Assembly: GCA_047967505.1 (NCBI GenBank)
Contig: CM106541.1
Origin: Dipteris shenzhenensis
Lineage: Eukaryota; Polypodiophyta; Polypodiopsida; Gleicheniales
Length of the DNA stretch: 64,000 nt
Reading direction: 5' to 3' (one strand)
This document shows, piece by piece, positions 38,021 to 49,790 of the stretch; the stretch's first letter is position 1; each line of letters begins with the position of its first letter. The notes under the pieces are model-generated. The model was given only the letters and a program-made list of their open reading frames with translations, did no database searches and was not told where the DNA came from. A program made the translations under genes and the position numbers.

Positions 38021-39354
38021 CACCATTAAAGGAGGAAAGGTAGAGGATCTAGAGAATCATTTGACAACCTTTACAAGTAAAGAAATATTCAATTATGATT
38101 AGGAATATTATTAAAGAATGGGCTACCATTCACTAGTTTTTGCAAAAAATCATAAAGACAATTTACACCACTTGAGATCCCAAAACTTGCCAAAAAACTA
38201 TTACTAGAGTTGTCAAACTAATGAGGATAAGGGAACAAAAACACGAGTTAAACCCATCCATAAGTCTTTTTTTGAGTCACAAGATTGATCACCTTATTTT
38301 AAACTAAAACACAAGAATGCTAGAGAACTATATAAACTATTCTCAGGCTATATCAAAAACTAAACACATAAACCATCAAACAAATTGAAATGGTTTATTT
38401 ATTGAAAAAATTCCCATCAATCAAACATGGATACACCATCAAAGGGTAGAAATAATGCCACAACACATAAATGATAACCAATCACATTAATTTGTTATTT
38501 GTTGGATCGACAACTAGACACACAAGACCTTATGAATGACTATATATATATACATGGTTAAATGAAGGATTTTGCCATGAATCCCATGTCATTTGAGTTG
38601 GGTAGCAAGGCTGCTATGTGCTTAGATGACAACATGAAAGAAAAGGCACAAGGAGGGAAGACCACAACCTCCTTAGAAGTATCCCAGACTATGAAGGCCA
38701 CTTATTCAAGTGAAGTCAAGGAGACAACCCTGCCCACTAAGGGTGTGAATATGGAGGAGCTAGCTCCTAATTTATTAAGCTACAATTAGGGGGAGAAACA
38801 GCCAAGGAAGCCCCTATTCCCATGTATTCCCAAGGTGCGACAATGTATGGTGTGGGATTTGTACTAGGAACCATCCTACAATGAGTGCCCTCACCTTCAA
38901 GCAAGGCTCTGCACTCTTTTACACTCATTGTGCATGATGGGGGAACCATGATACATCCCACTGTCATTATCCCAAGGTCATTCCCCATCCAATGTAGCAG
39001 CAACATCCGGCTTTTACTTTACCCGCATGCCTAATCTATCCCAACTAGAAATAATTAGCTATCCAAGGAGCCACGCCTACCACATAAGGGCACTTTAGGG
39101 CTCCAAGTCTCCCGCTCGCCCCACATGTATTGGGACCTCAACCCCCACCACATGAATCACCCATGAATTAAGTATTGGTGAAAGACCTACCTAGTCATTG
39201 GGAGAAATTAGATCACGCCCTTAGTGGAGGTACTCATTCTCAATCTGGTAATGCAATGTTATGTAGGATGACCAATATATACCCATCTACTGAACGGATT
39301 CTATCTCTCAAAATGTGAGAGATATGAGCACCTTCAGACAAGGAGGCCACTGAT
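38021..39354. other. Probable decayed gag region, no intact frame
   Basis: Short frames only, for example 75 codons at 38562-38789. It lies just upstream of zinc-knuckle sequence on the same strand, so it may be a broken gag, but no motif proves it. Confidence 0.3.
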
Positions 39355-39720
39355 ATGATGCTATATGTGTCAAGGACCTCATAACACTAATGAGTGTCCA
39401 TACAACAGAGTGGTGAATCCATCAATATCATGCTTTAAATGTCAAGGAACTCATGCCTTGAAAGACGGTAGTCCCTATAGGGACACTCCATGCATACCAG
39501 CCATAGCCCCTTCAAACACAGGAGCACCATTATGCAGTGGGTGTGGATTTGACCACCTCCATAAGGATTTATCAATGCATAGACCAGAAGTGCCCCTTCA
39601 AACATAGGAGCACCATTATGCACTAGGTGTGGATTCGACCACCTCCATAAGGATTTATCAATGCAGAGACCAAAAGTGCCAACTACTACACCTAAGAATG
39701 AAACTCTTAATTTTATCAAC
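39355..39720 (+). pseudogene. Retrotransposon gag zinc-knuckle remnant
   Basis: Frame at about 39359-39607 reads 'CYMCQGPHNTNECP' (C-x2-C-x3-H-x4-C), 'CFKCQGTHALKDGSP' (last Cys lost) and 'CSGCGFDHLHKDL'. These resemble the nucleic-acid binding knuckles of retroelement gag, but the spacing between the second Cys and His is three residues rather than the usual four. The third knuckle is tandemly duplicated with 86-bp offset. Family (gypsy or other) is not certain. Confidence 0.5.
39513..39680. repeat. 86-bp tandem duplication of zinc-knuckle module
   Basis: GGAGCACCATTATGCA and GACCACCTCCATAAGGATTT occur twice with 86-bp offset (start 39513 and 39599). Confidence 0.95.
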
Positions 39721-40379
39721 ACTGAGAGGGACCACATGTCCTCTATATCTTTGAATGTAATTACAATGGCCAAGGCCAAGGACCTCAGTAAAGAGTTGCA
39801 AGCAAGCAAGCAAAAAGAGACAAGTCCAATATGTTGCAACCTAGAGAAACAACTCAATCTACGCATAAAAATGCTAAGTGTGCCACTAATATTGGAAAGG
39901 GCAATGATAAGATCATCATCTAGGATGGGTCTAATGAAGACATCGCCACCCTAGCTACATCATCTTCTTCTAGTGGTAGTCCCTCAAATGGAGGCCTAAT
40001 CAATCTTGCCTTCAAAGAAGTTAAGGAATCACTACGGACCCCTATCCAGGGTAGAGCTACAATGCCCAAGGGTCATGATGAACACTTGAACCCCTTGGTA
40101 GAGAAACAACACCTTATCGAGGCATAAAACTTGCTATGCGAGTTCCAAGAAAAATTTGAGCAAAGACTCAAGGTAGGCAAGCGATCTGGTATATGATCTA
40201 TCCTTACATTGGAAAGTCAATCACAACTCTAAGTCATTGTTGAAAGTGCCCAAAAGAGTGGAGGAGGAAATTTCCTCACACTCTTCATTGGAGGGGTCCA
40301 CTCTAAGGCAACGGATGTTTGAAGAAGACCCCATCTTGCAAAAATTAAAGGAGGATGATAACCTGTCCTTTAATACTAC
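39721..40379. other. Short gene-free stretch
   Basis: Ser- and Lys-rich frames without motif; possibly continuation of the gag remnant. Confidence 0.3.
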
Positions 40380-41250
40380 AAAAGTGCATCCATGGTTTTT
40401 CGATTGTTGGAGCCTTTGAGTCCAAATCCCTAAGCACATATAAGATAGGTTTCATAACATTAGTAGCATCCTCAATCTGTTTCCATAATGTAGGGGATTC
40501 CAATGTTTCTTTCAGGTCATTCATTTTCTCCTTTGTTGCCCTATCGATAAACTCTAACATCCATCATTCAAATGCATCACAATGAAATGTCTCTATAAGA
40601 AAACTTTTATTTTTCACCAAAAATTGCAATGTGTAGAAGTATGTAGCAAATCTCATGGTTGTTGGCAATTGCAACATGGTAGAACCATCACAAAACATAA
40701 AGATTGCTTTGAGACATTGCTTTGATCGTATTAACATCACGATGTCTTGAGCCTCGCAAACAATCTCTTTGAACCATGGCACTTGTTTATGCCAATATTT
40801 CAATGCAAGATTTAAAGTATGTGTACAATACACAGATGCATATAGATTGGTATATTCCCTTTGCAATATTCTACCCACCTTTTTACAACTCTTAGCATTA
40901 TCCATGACGACCTGCACAACCTTTTTAGGGCCTAACTCTCTTATAACCTTTGATAATATGCTAGCTATATATGTTCCTGACTTCTTTACATGTGAGGCAT
41001 CAAATGATGTATGGAAGGCCTCCCCATGTGGCAATATAACCATCACATTCAATAAAGCATGGCGTTTTATGCTTCTCCACCTGTCTAAGATAATTGTGCA
41101 TCTGGTGTTATGCAGTTGCTCAAAAACACTACGATTTATGTGCTCTTTCTCTTCTACATATGCCTTGTCCAACAATGTCATATGCAATGTGTGGTATGAA
41201 GGAAAGCTCAGTCCATAGTTAGCAATGCAATTCCATGCAGCTCTCATATC
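40380..41250 (-). pseudogene. hAT transposase, DUF659 and core
   Basis: A 227-codon frame (41247-40564) reads 'CTIILDRWRSIKRHALLNVM', 'FDASHVKKSGTYIASILSKV', 'VVQVVMDNAKSCKKVGRIL' and 'CTHTLNLALKYW', the DUF659 block and following core of plant hAT transposases. Only one of the expected acid residues sits in its motif ('MDNA', usually 'TDNA'); 'D.W' is kept as 'LDRW'. After a frameshift the next frame (40560-40345) gives 'KMNDLKETLESPTLWKQIED' and 'VLRDLDSKAPTIEKPW'. The hATC dimerisation domain is missing: the copy ends near 40385. Confidence 0.85.
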
Positions 41251-41559
41251 ATCATTGTTATATTGACCATACTCAGTGGTGGATAACCTGATTGCAAGAT
41301 TGGTCTACCAAGTACATACTATGAATTCTCCAAATCTTGAATCCAGATGCTCTCAACTATTGTGGGTTGCCTAAAGTTAGGAGTCACAGTTTGCCAATCT
41401 AGCTTCATGAGCCATAAATGGAGATCTATCTTACATGCTAGTGTTCAAACAACGAGTTATGGCATGGAAGCCTACAACACTTGTACTTTCGTCACTATAT
41501 ATGCTTATAGACTCTACTCCACCACTTTCACCTTGACTTTCCCAAATTGATTTTCTTCG

Positions 41560-42010
41560 GATTTTTTCAAAAGATTGCAACTTCTCTATCAAGATGCAGG
41601 CTGCTATAGTAGCTCCTAGGGCCGCACAACACTGAATGCTCTTTCTTGAGTCACCAAGCAAGTGACCCCTTATGCGAGGTGCTCCCCCAAATTTTTGTAT
41701 TCCACAATACTTGCATTTCCACTCAAAGTAGTTAGAAACGTTAATGACAAAGTCCCATTTTCAAACATAAGACTTACGTTTTTCCCCATGTGCATGTGGA
41801 ATACCTCTTTGAGAGGATTGTGACACCCACATAAATACTCTCCCCGTATCTTGGTTAACAACCTCACAGGGTGAATCAAGAGTTGGGGTAGTGCCTATTT
41901 TGGCAATGAGATCCTCTTTTGCAACTCCTTGTTCAACCTCAAGAACATTATCAACAAGCATATAAATACTGGCATGGGCATGATTCAATGCATCCATAGT
42001 TTGCCTCATT
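41560..42010 (-). pseudogene. hAT transposase N-terminus with BED-type zinc finger
   Basis: On the - strand at about 41730-41640 the frame reads 'WKCKYCGIQKFGGAPRIRGH', then 'LLGDSRKSIQCC'. The pattern W-x-C-x2-C-x10-12-H fits a BED zinc finger, the DNA-binding start of hAT transposases. Upstream frames (42009-41761) supply 'AKEDLIAKIGTTPT'. It lies in the right order before the DUF659 block, and 41250-41560 between them is frameshifted linker. The second zinc-ligand His/Cys pair is partly lost in the readable frame. Confidence 0.75.
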
Positions 42011-42529
42011 ACAACTCATCTTGAAGATTATGGGCGAGCATTTCTAGTTTCATACATTTCTTATTGTGCATTCGTAGTTGCAACACTACCCTATTTCCTC
42101 TCAAATCATTGCCATCTCATCTCCCCCTTCTCTCCATGCCTTAGCTTAAGACTCCTCAGTAACAATCACATTCATTAGCACTCATGATCATGGTCCACAA
42201 GTTCCCCAAAACACAAGGAGTCAGAGTATAGACCACCCTCAAGAACACATAACAAACACTCGCATCCACTAGCCCTTGTGTTCATGGTCTACAATTTCCC
42301 CAAGATATAAGGAATTGGAGGAGCAAACCACACCCACAAGTAGAATGAATGCTAACTCACCCTCCCCCACTTAGCCTTACCACTATTCAGATCCAAATCG
42401 TGGTTCAATTTCTTTCCCAACTTACCAAAGGGTTTATTAGGATATGAACCACAATCGGATCGAATGATGAGCCTCTATTTCCATTTCCACCAATATATAG
42501 CACCAGGCTGCATGGGAAACTGTGAATCT

Positions 42530-42718
42530 CCAACCCATAATACCGCTGGTACTTAATATACTACCATCAATAATATTGCTAATACCACCAGTAATATAGT
42601 ATTACCACAAGTTTAAATACTGACAGTAATGTAAACCACCGATAGAATTAATATTATAGTCGATAATGTGCTTATTACTGCTACCAGTTATATAAGTACT
42701 ACCAGTAGTAGTTTTATC
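42530..42718. repeat. ACTACCAGTAGTAGT-type short palindromic repeats, locus 1
   Basis: About ten diverged units such as TACCACCAGTAATA, AGTATTACCACA and TACTACCAGTAGTAGT. The same motif family occurs at 54.65-54.87 kb. Confidence 0.75.
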
Positions 42719-44290
42719 TGATTTCTCGGTGATTTTTTCGGGTAAACAATCTTGGTACCCTTCATGTACCTCATGATGCACTTAACTACCTCCCAATGCC
42801 TCTTTCCTAGATTTTAGCCATATATTGGCTAACAACTCTCACTACTACAAATGCAATGTCTGGTCTAGTAGCTATCATAGCATACATAAGACTCCCAACT
42901 GCTGATGCATAAGGAGCCTTAGCCATCATGGCCCTCTTCTCATCTAATTTGGGATAGGAAATGGAGTACTTACTGCCTTCCCTCCCTCCATATTGAAATG
43001 CTGCAATACTTTTGTAACATACTCCTTCTATGAAAGCCAAGGAGTTTCCTACTCCGATCATGCGTGATGCATATACCAAGAATATGACCTGCAGGTCCCA
43101 AATCCTTCATGTCAAATGCCTCATGCAACTTGCCTTCAATGCATCTAGCTCATAAGCATTCTTACTAGCCAATGGCATATCGTCCACATAAAAAAGTGCC
43201 AGGATTATCAAGCTATTATGCTTATCCCTTTTAGTGTGGAGACAGTGATCAATCTCACTTCTTATGAAACCTTGGGACTGAATGAAAGCATCAAAATTAT
43301 GATACCATTCTCTAGGTGCTTGCTTAAGGCCATAGAGACTCTTTTTCAGCTTGCAAACCAAATGCTCTTTGTCCTTTTTTTTAAAGCCTTTTGGCTGTAC
43401 CATGTAAATTTCCTCATGCAGATCCCCATGTAAGAAAGTTGTCTTGATATCCATCTACATAAGCTCCATATCCTCTTTTGTGGCACAAGTCCAAGTACAT
43501 ATCTAAGTATGATCATCTTCACAACCAGAGAGAAGATTTCATCAAATTCCACACCCTTCTCTTGTTTGAATCCTTTAGCAACCAAATGGGCCTTGTACTT
43601 AGCCACAACATCACCTGTGGCCTTCATCTTGTAGACCCATTTACATGGCAATGCTTTCTTTCCATGTGGCAAAGAAACTAAGTCCCAAGTCTTATTTTTC
43701 ATGAGTGAATTCATCTTTGATTGCATAGCATACTCCCACTTGTGCTAATCCTCATGCATCATAGCCTCCCCAATAGCAAGAAGGCTCCCCACAATCACAT
43801 CACATAGTCTACCCCTAGAACAAATCTATCATGTGGTCTAGACATTCTAGTTGATCTTCTCAAGAGAATTTCAGCTTGTTGTCCCTCCTGCATATCAGCC
43901 ACATTTGTCTCATCATTTCCACCAATAGATGATCCATCATCTGCCCTTGATTGTGTACCTATGGGAGTACCTAGTGGCACCATTTCCTACACATTTGATG
44001 CATGGATAGGCGGTTGTCTATCAACATATGCACATGGATTCACATCTTGGAAAGTGATTCTCCTCATTTCCACATCCCTCATGGTTGCCTTATGCATCTT
44101 CTTCTCATTGAAGACCACATCAGGCTTCGTATGATCTTCTTTGCTTCTGGATCCCAGAGACGATAGCCCATCTCTCCACTTTCACCATAGCCCAGAAAGA
44201 TGCATTTCCTAGACTTAGGATCTAGCTTCTTATGAAGCTCTTCACTTTTCTGAGTGCCTGCAAAAAACTTTAGCCATCGCAAAAGGCCTC
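42719..44290 (-). pseudogene. Ty1-copia polyprotein remnant (integrase end, RT, RNase H)
   Basis: In order on the - strand: 'LDPKSRKCIFLGYG' and 'GYRLWDPEAKKIIRS' (44250-44150, end of integrase), 'LRRSTRMSRPHDRFV' (43870-43800), 'MNSLMKNKTWDLVSLPHGKK' and 'CKWVYKMKATGDVVAKYKAH' (43715-43590), 'MDIKTTFLHGDLHEEIYMVQ' and 'LKKSLYGLKQAPREWYHNFD' (43454-43300), 'FYVDDM' catalytic box (43190), 'YASAVGSLMYAMIATRPDIA' (42905-42850), and 'HWEVVKCIMRYMKGT' (about 42800-42755). Five frames are needed, so it is broken by frameshifts. Gag, protease and most of integrase are missing, and the 3' end stops at the palindromic repeats. Confidence 0.9.
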
Positions 44291-45060
44291 AAAATGGCCT
44301 CGTATCAAAAAAATAATATCACCAAGGGCTTTGCCCTTGCCTGCAATATATACTACTCTCTTGCCACACCGCGAAGGGTGTCCCAATCTGAGATAGTGCA
44401 CTCTTGCACTTTCCGGCTGTGCGACTTGCAGAGATTTGCTCCCAAACTCAAAAAAGGAAAGCAACACTAATCTCTTACCAAGACACCATGAACTTGGTTT
44501 AGTTTCTTGAGCTCCTTACCACGAACCAAGATTTGATACCATGTGAAGAGGGTGGGAGAGAAGTAAGGAGTCTCACTTGTAGCTTTCTCACATACACAAT
44601 GGGGGAATACACCCAAAAGGTGGGGGTTGAAAACAATTTTCCTCTTTTTAGTTGTAAAAGCCAAAAGAATCTCTCTTAGTACAAAAGGAATAGGTGAACC
44701 CTATATGTGGGTCTCAAACCAAACTCAACTAACTAAGGTGGCATACTAACTGAGCCACTAACAAGAGTACGTAAAGATAGCTGTCATCGAGCTATTATTC
44801 ATGGGCGGTGTATCAACAGCATCTGCAGCTAACAAGTTGGTGACATAAATGCACAATGGTCACCCTGGCATATCACGAGTGGAGCTCAATATCTCAACAG
44901 AGAATGTGTTACAACTTCTACATACATCTTCTACATGTAGAAAGAGAATGTGTTACAACTTCTACATGCAGAGAGAGAAGCTCTCCAACTTGTATAAATA
45001 CCCTATAATGGAATAAAGCCCGCACTCTTTGGGGCATTGTGTTGAGTTCTACTTTGGTAT
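44291..45060. other. LTR-like flank of copia remnant
   Basis: On the - strand TGGTATCAAATCTTGG (about 44540) resembles a decayed iMet PBS, which would place an LTR at higher coordinates. On the + strand TATAAATA (44993-45000) precedes AATAAAGC (45013), as in an LTR R region. Units AGAATGTGTTACAACTTCTA at 44901 and 44945 form a 44-bp duplication. No partner LTR was found at the other end. Confidence 0.4.
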
Positions 45061-45119
45061 TCCAAGCAATTGTCTCAAGTGTTCATGCTTCCTTGCACTC
45101 CACGTCCAAAAGCATGTCC

Positions 45120-45300
45120 TAACCTTGCAACTCCTCCTCCTCTTTCCTCCAACCTTGCAACCTATCCTCTCCCTCTTCTCCTCCCTCCTCCTCTCCTTCT
45201 CCTCCTCCCTCCTCCTCCTCCCTTCTCCTCCTCCCTCTTCCTCCTCCTCCTCCCTTATCCACCTCCTCCTCCCTCCTCTCTCCTATTTCCCCCATGGTCT
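45120..45300. repeat. (CTC/CCT)n polypyrimidine tract
   Basis: About 180 bp of CTCCTC, CCTTCTCCTCC and similar. The Pro/Ser/Leu frames through it are artefacts of composition. Confidence 0.9.
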
Positions 45301-45409
45301 TACACCTTCTTCCTCTCCCACTCCTATGTTTCCCCTAAACCCTTTGTTCCTAAACCCTTAAACTCCATGATCTACAAGGGAGATGAGTTCTCCACCATGT
45401 ACTCTACCT

Positions 45410-45610
45410 TGAACCTTGGATCCTCCTTCTAACCCTGGACTCCTTCTAAACCTTGGAACCTCCTTCTAACCTTGGAACCTCTTCTAAACTCTAGAACCTC
45501 TCTTCAAACCCTGGAACCTCCTGCTAAACCTTGGAACCTCCTTCTAACCCTGGAACCTCCTTCTAACCCTTAAACTCCTCCTGAACCCTGCAACCCTCAA
45601 TGAAGGCAAA
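45410..45610. repeat. ~20-bp minisatellite TGGAACCTCCTTCTAAACC
   Basis: About nine units of TGGAACCTCCTTCTAAACC with variants, head to tail. Confidence 0.85.
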
Positions 45611-46094
45611 ATCCTTCATTACCTCAATCATGATGATACATGTTCTTTTTACACATGCATGCACTTTGTTTGCTTACCACACTCAAGCCTAAGTCTCTCA
45701 CCAGAACATGACTCGAGGTCCTAAGCTACACGTATACTACAAACGACAACCCCAAGATAACTATAGGTGACAAAAAGCCTTGGAACCTTGCATACTGAGA
45801 GAACCCTGCTCTTCCTATGAAAGCAATAGGAAAGAGCCAACATGTTCTATAAAAAATTCTTTTTAGAAAATTTAACCCAGAACTCGGTGGAAGTGTTAGT
45901 GGAAGCATTTTGAGTCGTTGGTATGCACGTCGATATAGGCATCGGTATATGATGCTTGTATATACATGCATATCGACAACCATATCAACTCCAATTTCAT
46001 CGTTTACACAAAAAATTTCCCTGCTCGCCAATCATGTGTCAATGATTTTGTGCTCATTCCCGTGAAGCGTCTGTAGACAACATTGAAAAGAGGT
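45611..46094. other. Gene-free stretch
   Basis: No motif recognised before the satellite array. Confidence 0.4.
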
Positions 46095-49000
46095 GCATAT
46101 CTTGTAGTGATTGTGCATAACACTTGGAGGAAAATGGGGTTTGTGGTGACTTTGACCATTCAAAGCATATTTGATGGACACAAGACTTGGCACATGCGTC
46201 AAAATAGGTGTGATTGAAGTTCATGCAAAGTATAGTGCCAATCTACTATGAGCGCATTCGAATAACACACCTTAGAGTCTGTTTTTTAATAGTTGTACTA
46301 CATAATACTTGGTGAAAAATGGTGTTTTTCGTGACTTTGACCATCAAAAGCATATCTAATGGGCACGATACTTTACACAGACTTAAACATAGGTGGGATT
46401 CACTTTTTTATGGTATCATGCCCTTTGAGTATGTGCGTGTTCAAATAACACACCTCATATACTATTTTTTTATGGTTGTACATGCCTCAAATTGGGTGGT
46501 ATTTAATCATGTTCAAGGTATCTTACCCTTTTCGAATAACACAGCTCAAGTACTATTTTTTAATGGTTGTGCATAACACTTGGTAAAAAACGGGGTTTTT
46601 GACAACTTGGATCATCCAAAGCATATCCAATAGGCACACTAATTTGCACACGACTCAACATTTGTGGGATTTATATGCGTGAAAATTATCATTTCCATTG
46701 GATATGAGAACACTCGAATAACACACCTCAGAGTTTGTTTTTTGTTGGTTGCGCATAACACTTGGTGGGTGAAAAATAAGGTTTGTGACAGCTTTGACTA
46801 TCAAAAGAATATCCGATGGGCATGATAATTTTCATGAACCTCAGCATAAGTGTAGGTGGGATTGATGTTTATACAAGGTATCATGCCCATCGGGTACAAG
46901 TGCAATCGAATAGCACACTGCAAATCGTATTTTTTGTAGTGTGCATAACACTTTATGAAAAAGGGTGTTCATGTCGACTTCGACCTTTCAAAGAATATCC
47001 GATGTGCATAATACTTTGCATGCACCTAAATATATGTGGTAATAAAGCACATGCAAAATATCATGCCCGTCCGGTATGTGTACATTTGAATAACACACCC
47101 TAGATACAAGTTTTTAAGGATTGTGCATAACAATTGGTGAAAATGGGATTTTAGGACTTTGGGCATCCAAAGCATATCTGATGGGCACCGTACTTTGTAC
47201 AAGCCTCACCATAAATATAAGTGATTCGCATGCAAATTATATTTATGGTGACTTCAAGCATCTAAAGCATATTTGATGGGCATGATACTTTGTAAGTGCC
47301 TCAATATATGTGGGATTTATGTGTGTGCAAAGTATCATGCCCATCGAGTATGAGAACATGTGAATAACACACCTCGGACCATATTTTTTTGATGGTTGTG
47401 CATAAGGCTAAAAAATAAGAAAGGCAAGGAAAGGTTGTACACAAAGCTGAACATGCGTTACTATGGTCCTTTCCAGGTTTCTGAAAAGATAAGTGAGGCA
47501 ACTTACAGGATGAAGTTGCCTTCGCATTGGAAGATACATAATGCCTTGGATGTACAGGGTGGGGGCTGATGTGCAGATGAGAAACAAGAAGATTTCTTTA
47601 ACTCATAGAGGCAAAAACCATGTACTTGATGTAAAGTTGAAAGGGGAGTCCATCCCTGTAGTTTCAGCTTCTTGTATTTCCAATGTAATAAAGCATCATA
47701 TTTCAGCGTACTTGATTTTTGTCAAAGAGGATAGCCAACTAGTTCAGGAAGGCTCTACTCTTTCTACTTTAGATAGAGAAAGGGCTGCTTTTATTTCATT
47801 GGTTCCATTGATACTTTGTAAGTGCCTCAATATATGTGGGATTGATGTGTGTGCAAAGTATCATGCACATCGAGTATGAAAACATGTAAATAACACACCT
47901 CGGATCGTATTTTTTGATGGTTGTGCATAACGCTTGGTGAAAAACAGAGTTTATGGCAACTTGGACCATCCAAAGCATATATAATGGGTGTGATACTATG
48001 CACGTTCCTCAATATAGGTGGGATTGAAGTGCATGCATGGTATCGTGTCCATTGGGTATGTGCACATTCGAATAACACTCCACAAATACTATTTTTTAAT
48101 GGTCGTGCATGACACTTGGTGAAAAACCAGGTTTGTGTTGATTTCCACCATCCAAAGCATATCCAACAGGCATGGTACTTTGCACACACATCAAGATAGG
48201 TGGAATTGACATGCATGAAAATGATCATGCCGAGTGCATTCAAATAACACATCTCAAAGCGGGTTTTTTATAGCTACAAAACACTTGGTGAAAAATGGGG
48301 TTTGTTGTGACTTCAACCATCCAAAGCATATCTAATGTGCACAATACTTTGCACACATGCCAACATAGGTGGGATTCACATGCATGCATGGTAGCATATC
48401 TGATGGGCACAATACTTTTCAAACACCTCAGAGTAGGTTGGATTGATGCATGTGTAAAGTATTGCCCATCGAATATGAGCTCGTTCGAATAACACACCTT
48501 AGATCATGTGTTTTGACAAATGTACATAAGATTTGGTGAAAAACATGGTTTGTGGTGGCTTGGACCATCCAAATAATGTCCGATGGGAATGATACTTTGT
48601 ATGTGTGTCAACATAGTTGGAATTCATGCATGTACACAATATCATGTCCATCGGGTATGTTTGTGTTTCAATAACACACCTGAGATACTATTGCATAACA
48701 CTTAGTGAGAAATAGGGTTTGTGGTGACTTCGACCATCCAAAGAACATCTATCCCATGGACATGACACTTTTCATGCATCTCAACATAGTTGGGATTCAT
48801 GTGCATGCAATATGATGCCCATTGGGCATGTGCATGTTTGAGTAGCACACCTTAGATACTATTTTTTGATGGTTGTGCCTAATGCTTGGTGAAAAATGGA
48901 TTTTGTGGCAACTTTGATCATCTAAATCATATCCATACTTTAAAAGCACCTCAGCATGGGTGGGATTGAAGCATGTGCAAGGTCTAATGACCATCAGATA

Positions 49001-49790
49001 TGAGTGCATTCAAGTAACACACCTCAAATACTATTTTTTGATGGTTGTGCATGACACTTGGTGAAAAACGGGGGTTGTGATGACTTTTACCATCCAAAGC
49101 ATATCCGATGGTCATGATACTTTGCATGTGCCTCAACACATGTGGCATTTCTGTGTAAAAAAAGTATAATTCCCATCGGGTATAAGCGCATTTGAATAGT
49201 TCACACCTCTGAGCATATTTTTTACCGATTGTGCATAACACTTGGTGAAAAGTGGGATCTATGGCAACTTCGAGCATCCAAAGCATATCCAATGGGCATG
49301 GTACTTTGTGCATGAAACAACGTAGGTTGGATTGACATGCATGCAAAGTATCATGAAATATGGTATGAGCGCTATTGAATAATGCACCTCAGAGCGTGTT
49401 TTTTTATGGTTGTGCATAACATTTGGTGAAAGCCCAGGTTTGTGGTGACTTTGATCATCCAAAGAATCTTCAATGGGCATGATACTTTGCATTAAAATCC
49501 ACACATTTGGGATTCACATGCATGCATGGTATCATGCCCATCGGGTATGTGCACATTTAAATAACATACCTCAGGCACTATTTTTTTACGGTTGTGCATA
49601 ACACTTGCTAAAAAATGGGGTTTGTGGTGACTTCGACCAACCAAAGAATATCCAATGGGTATGATTCTTTTCACGTGCCTCAGCATGGGTGGGATTGAAA
49701 TGTGTGCAACGTATCATGCCCATCGAGTATGAGCACATTCAAATAACACACCTCAAGTACTATTTTTTGATGATTGTGGCTTGGGGCACC
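46095..49790. repeat. ~180-bp satellite array, about 18-19 monomers
   Basis: The anchor GGTTGTGCATAACACTTGG and variants recurs near 46105, 46286, 46565, 46746, 46930, 47120, 47393, 47920, 48102, 48272, 48688, 48871, 49043, 49220, 49410, 49592 and 49773, most spacings being 178-183 bp. A few partial or 1.5-length monomers occur. Every monomer has ATATCCRATGGGCATGATAC and, about 60 bp on, GTATCATGCCCATCGGGTAT, an inverted repeat of about 22 bp. The many Cys/His-rich short frames on both strands are shadows of this repeat. A gypsy fragment interrupts it at 47.4-47.8 kb. Confidence 0.9.
47406..47812 (+). pseudogene. Gypsy fragment inserted in satellite
   Basis: Frame from about 47410 gives 'MRYYGPFQVSEKISEATYRM' and 'LPSHWKIHNAL', the C-terminal end of gypsy integrase. 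Without a gap another frame (47541-47879) gives 'HRGKNHVLDVKLKGESIPVV' and 'SASCISNVIKHHISAYLIF', which resembles the protease-RT linker. In a normal element the linker comes before the integrase end, so the order is reversed. The fragment lies between two nearly identical ~120-bp satellite pieces. Confidence 0.7.

Noticed and set aside
47796-49686. Series of Cys/His-rich frames on - (up to 141 codons)
   Set aside because: They follow the period of the 180-bp satellite and differ only by drift.
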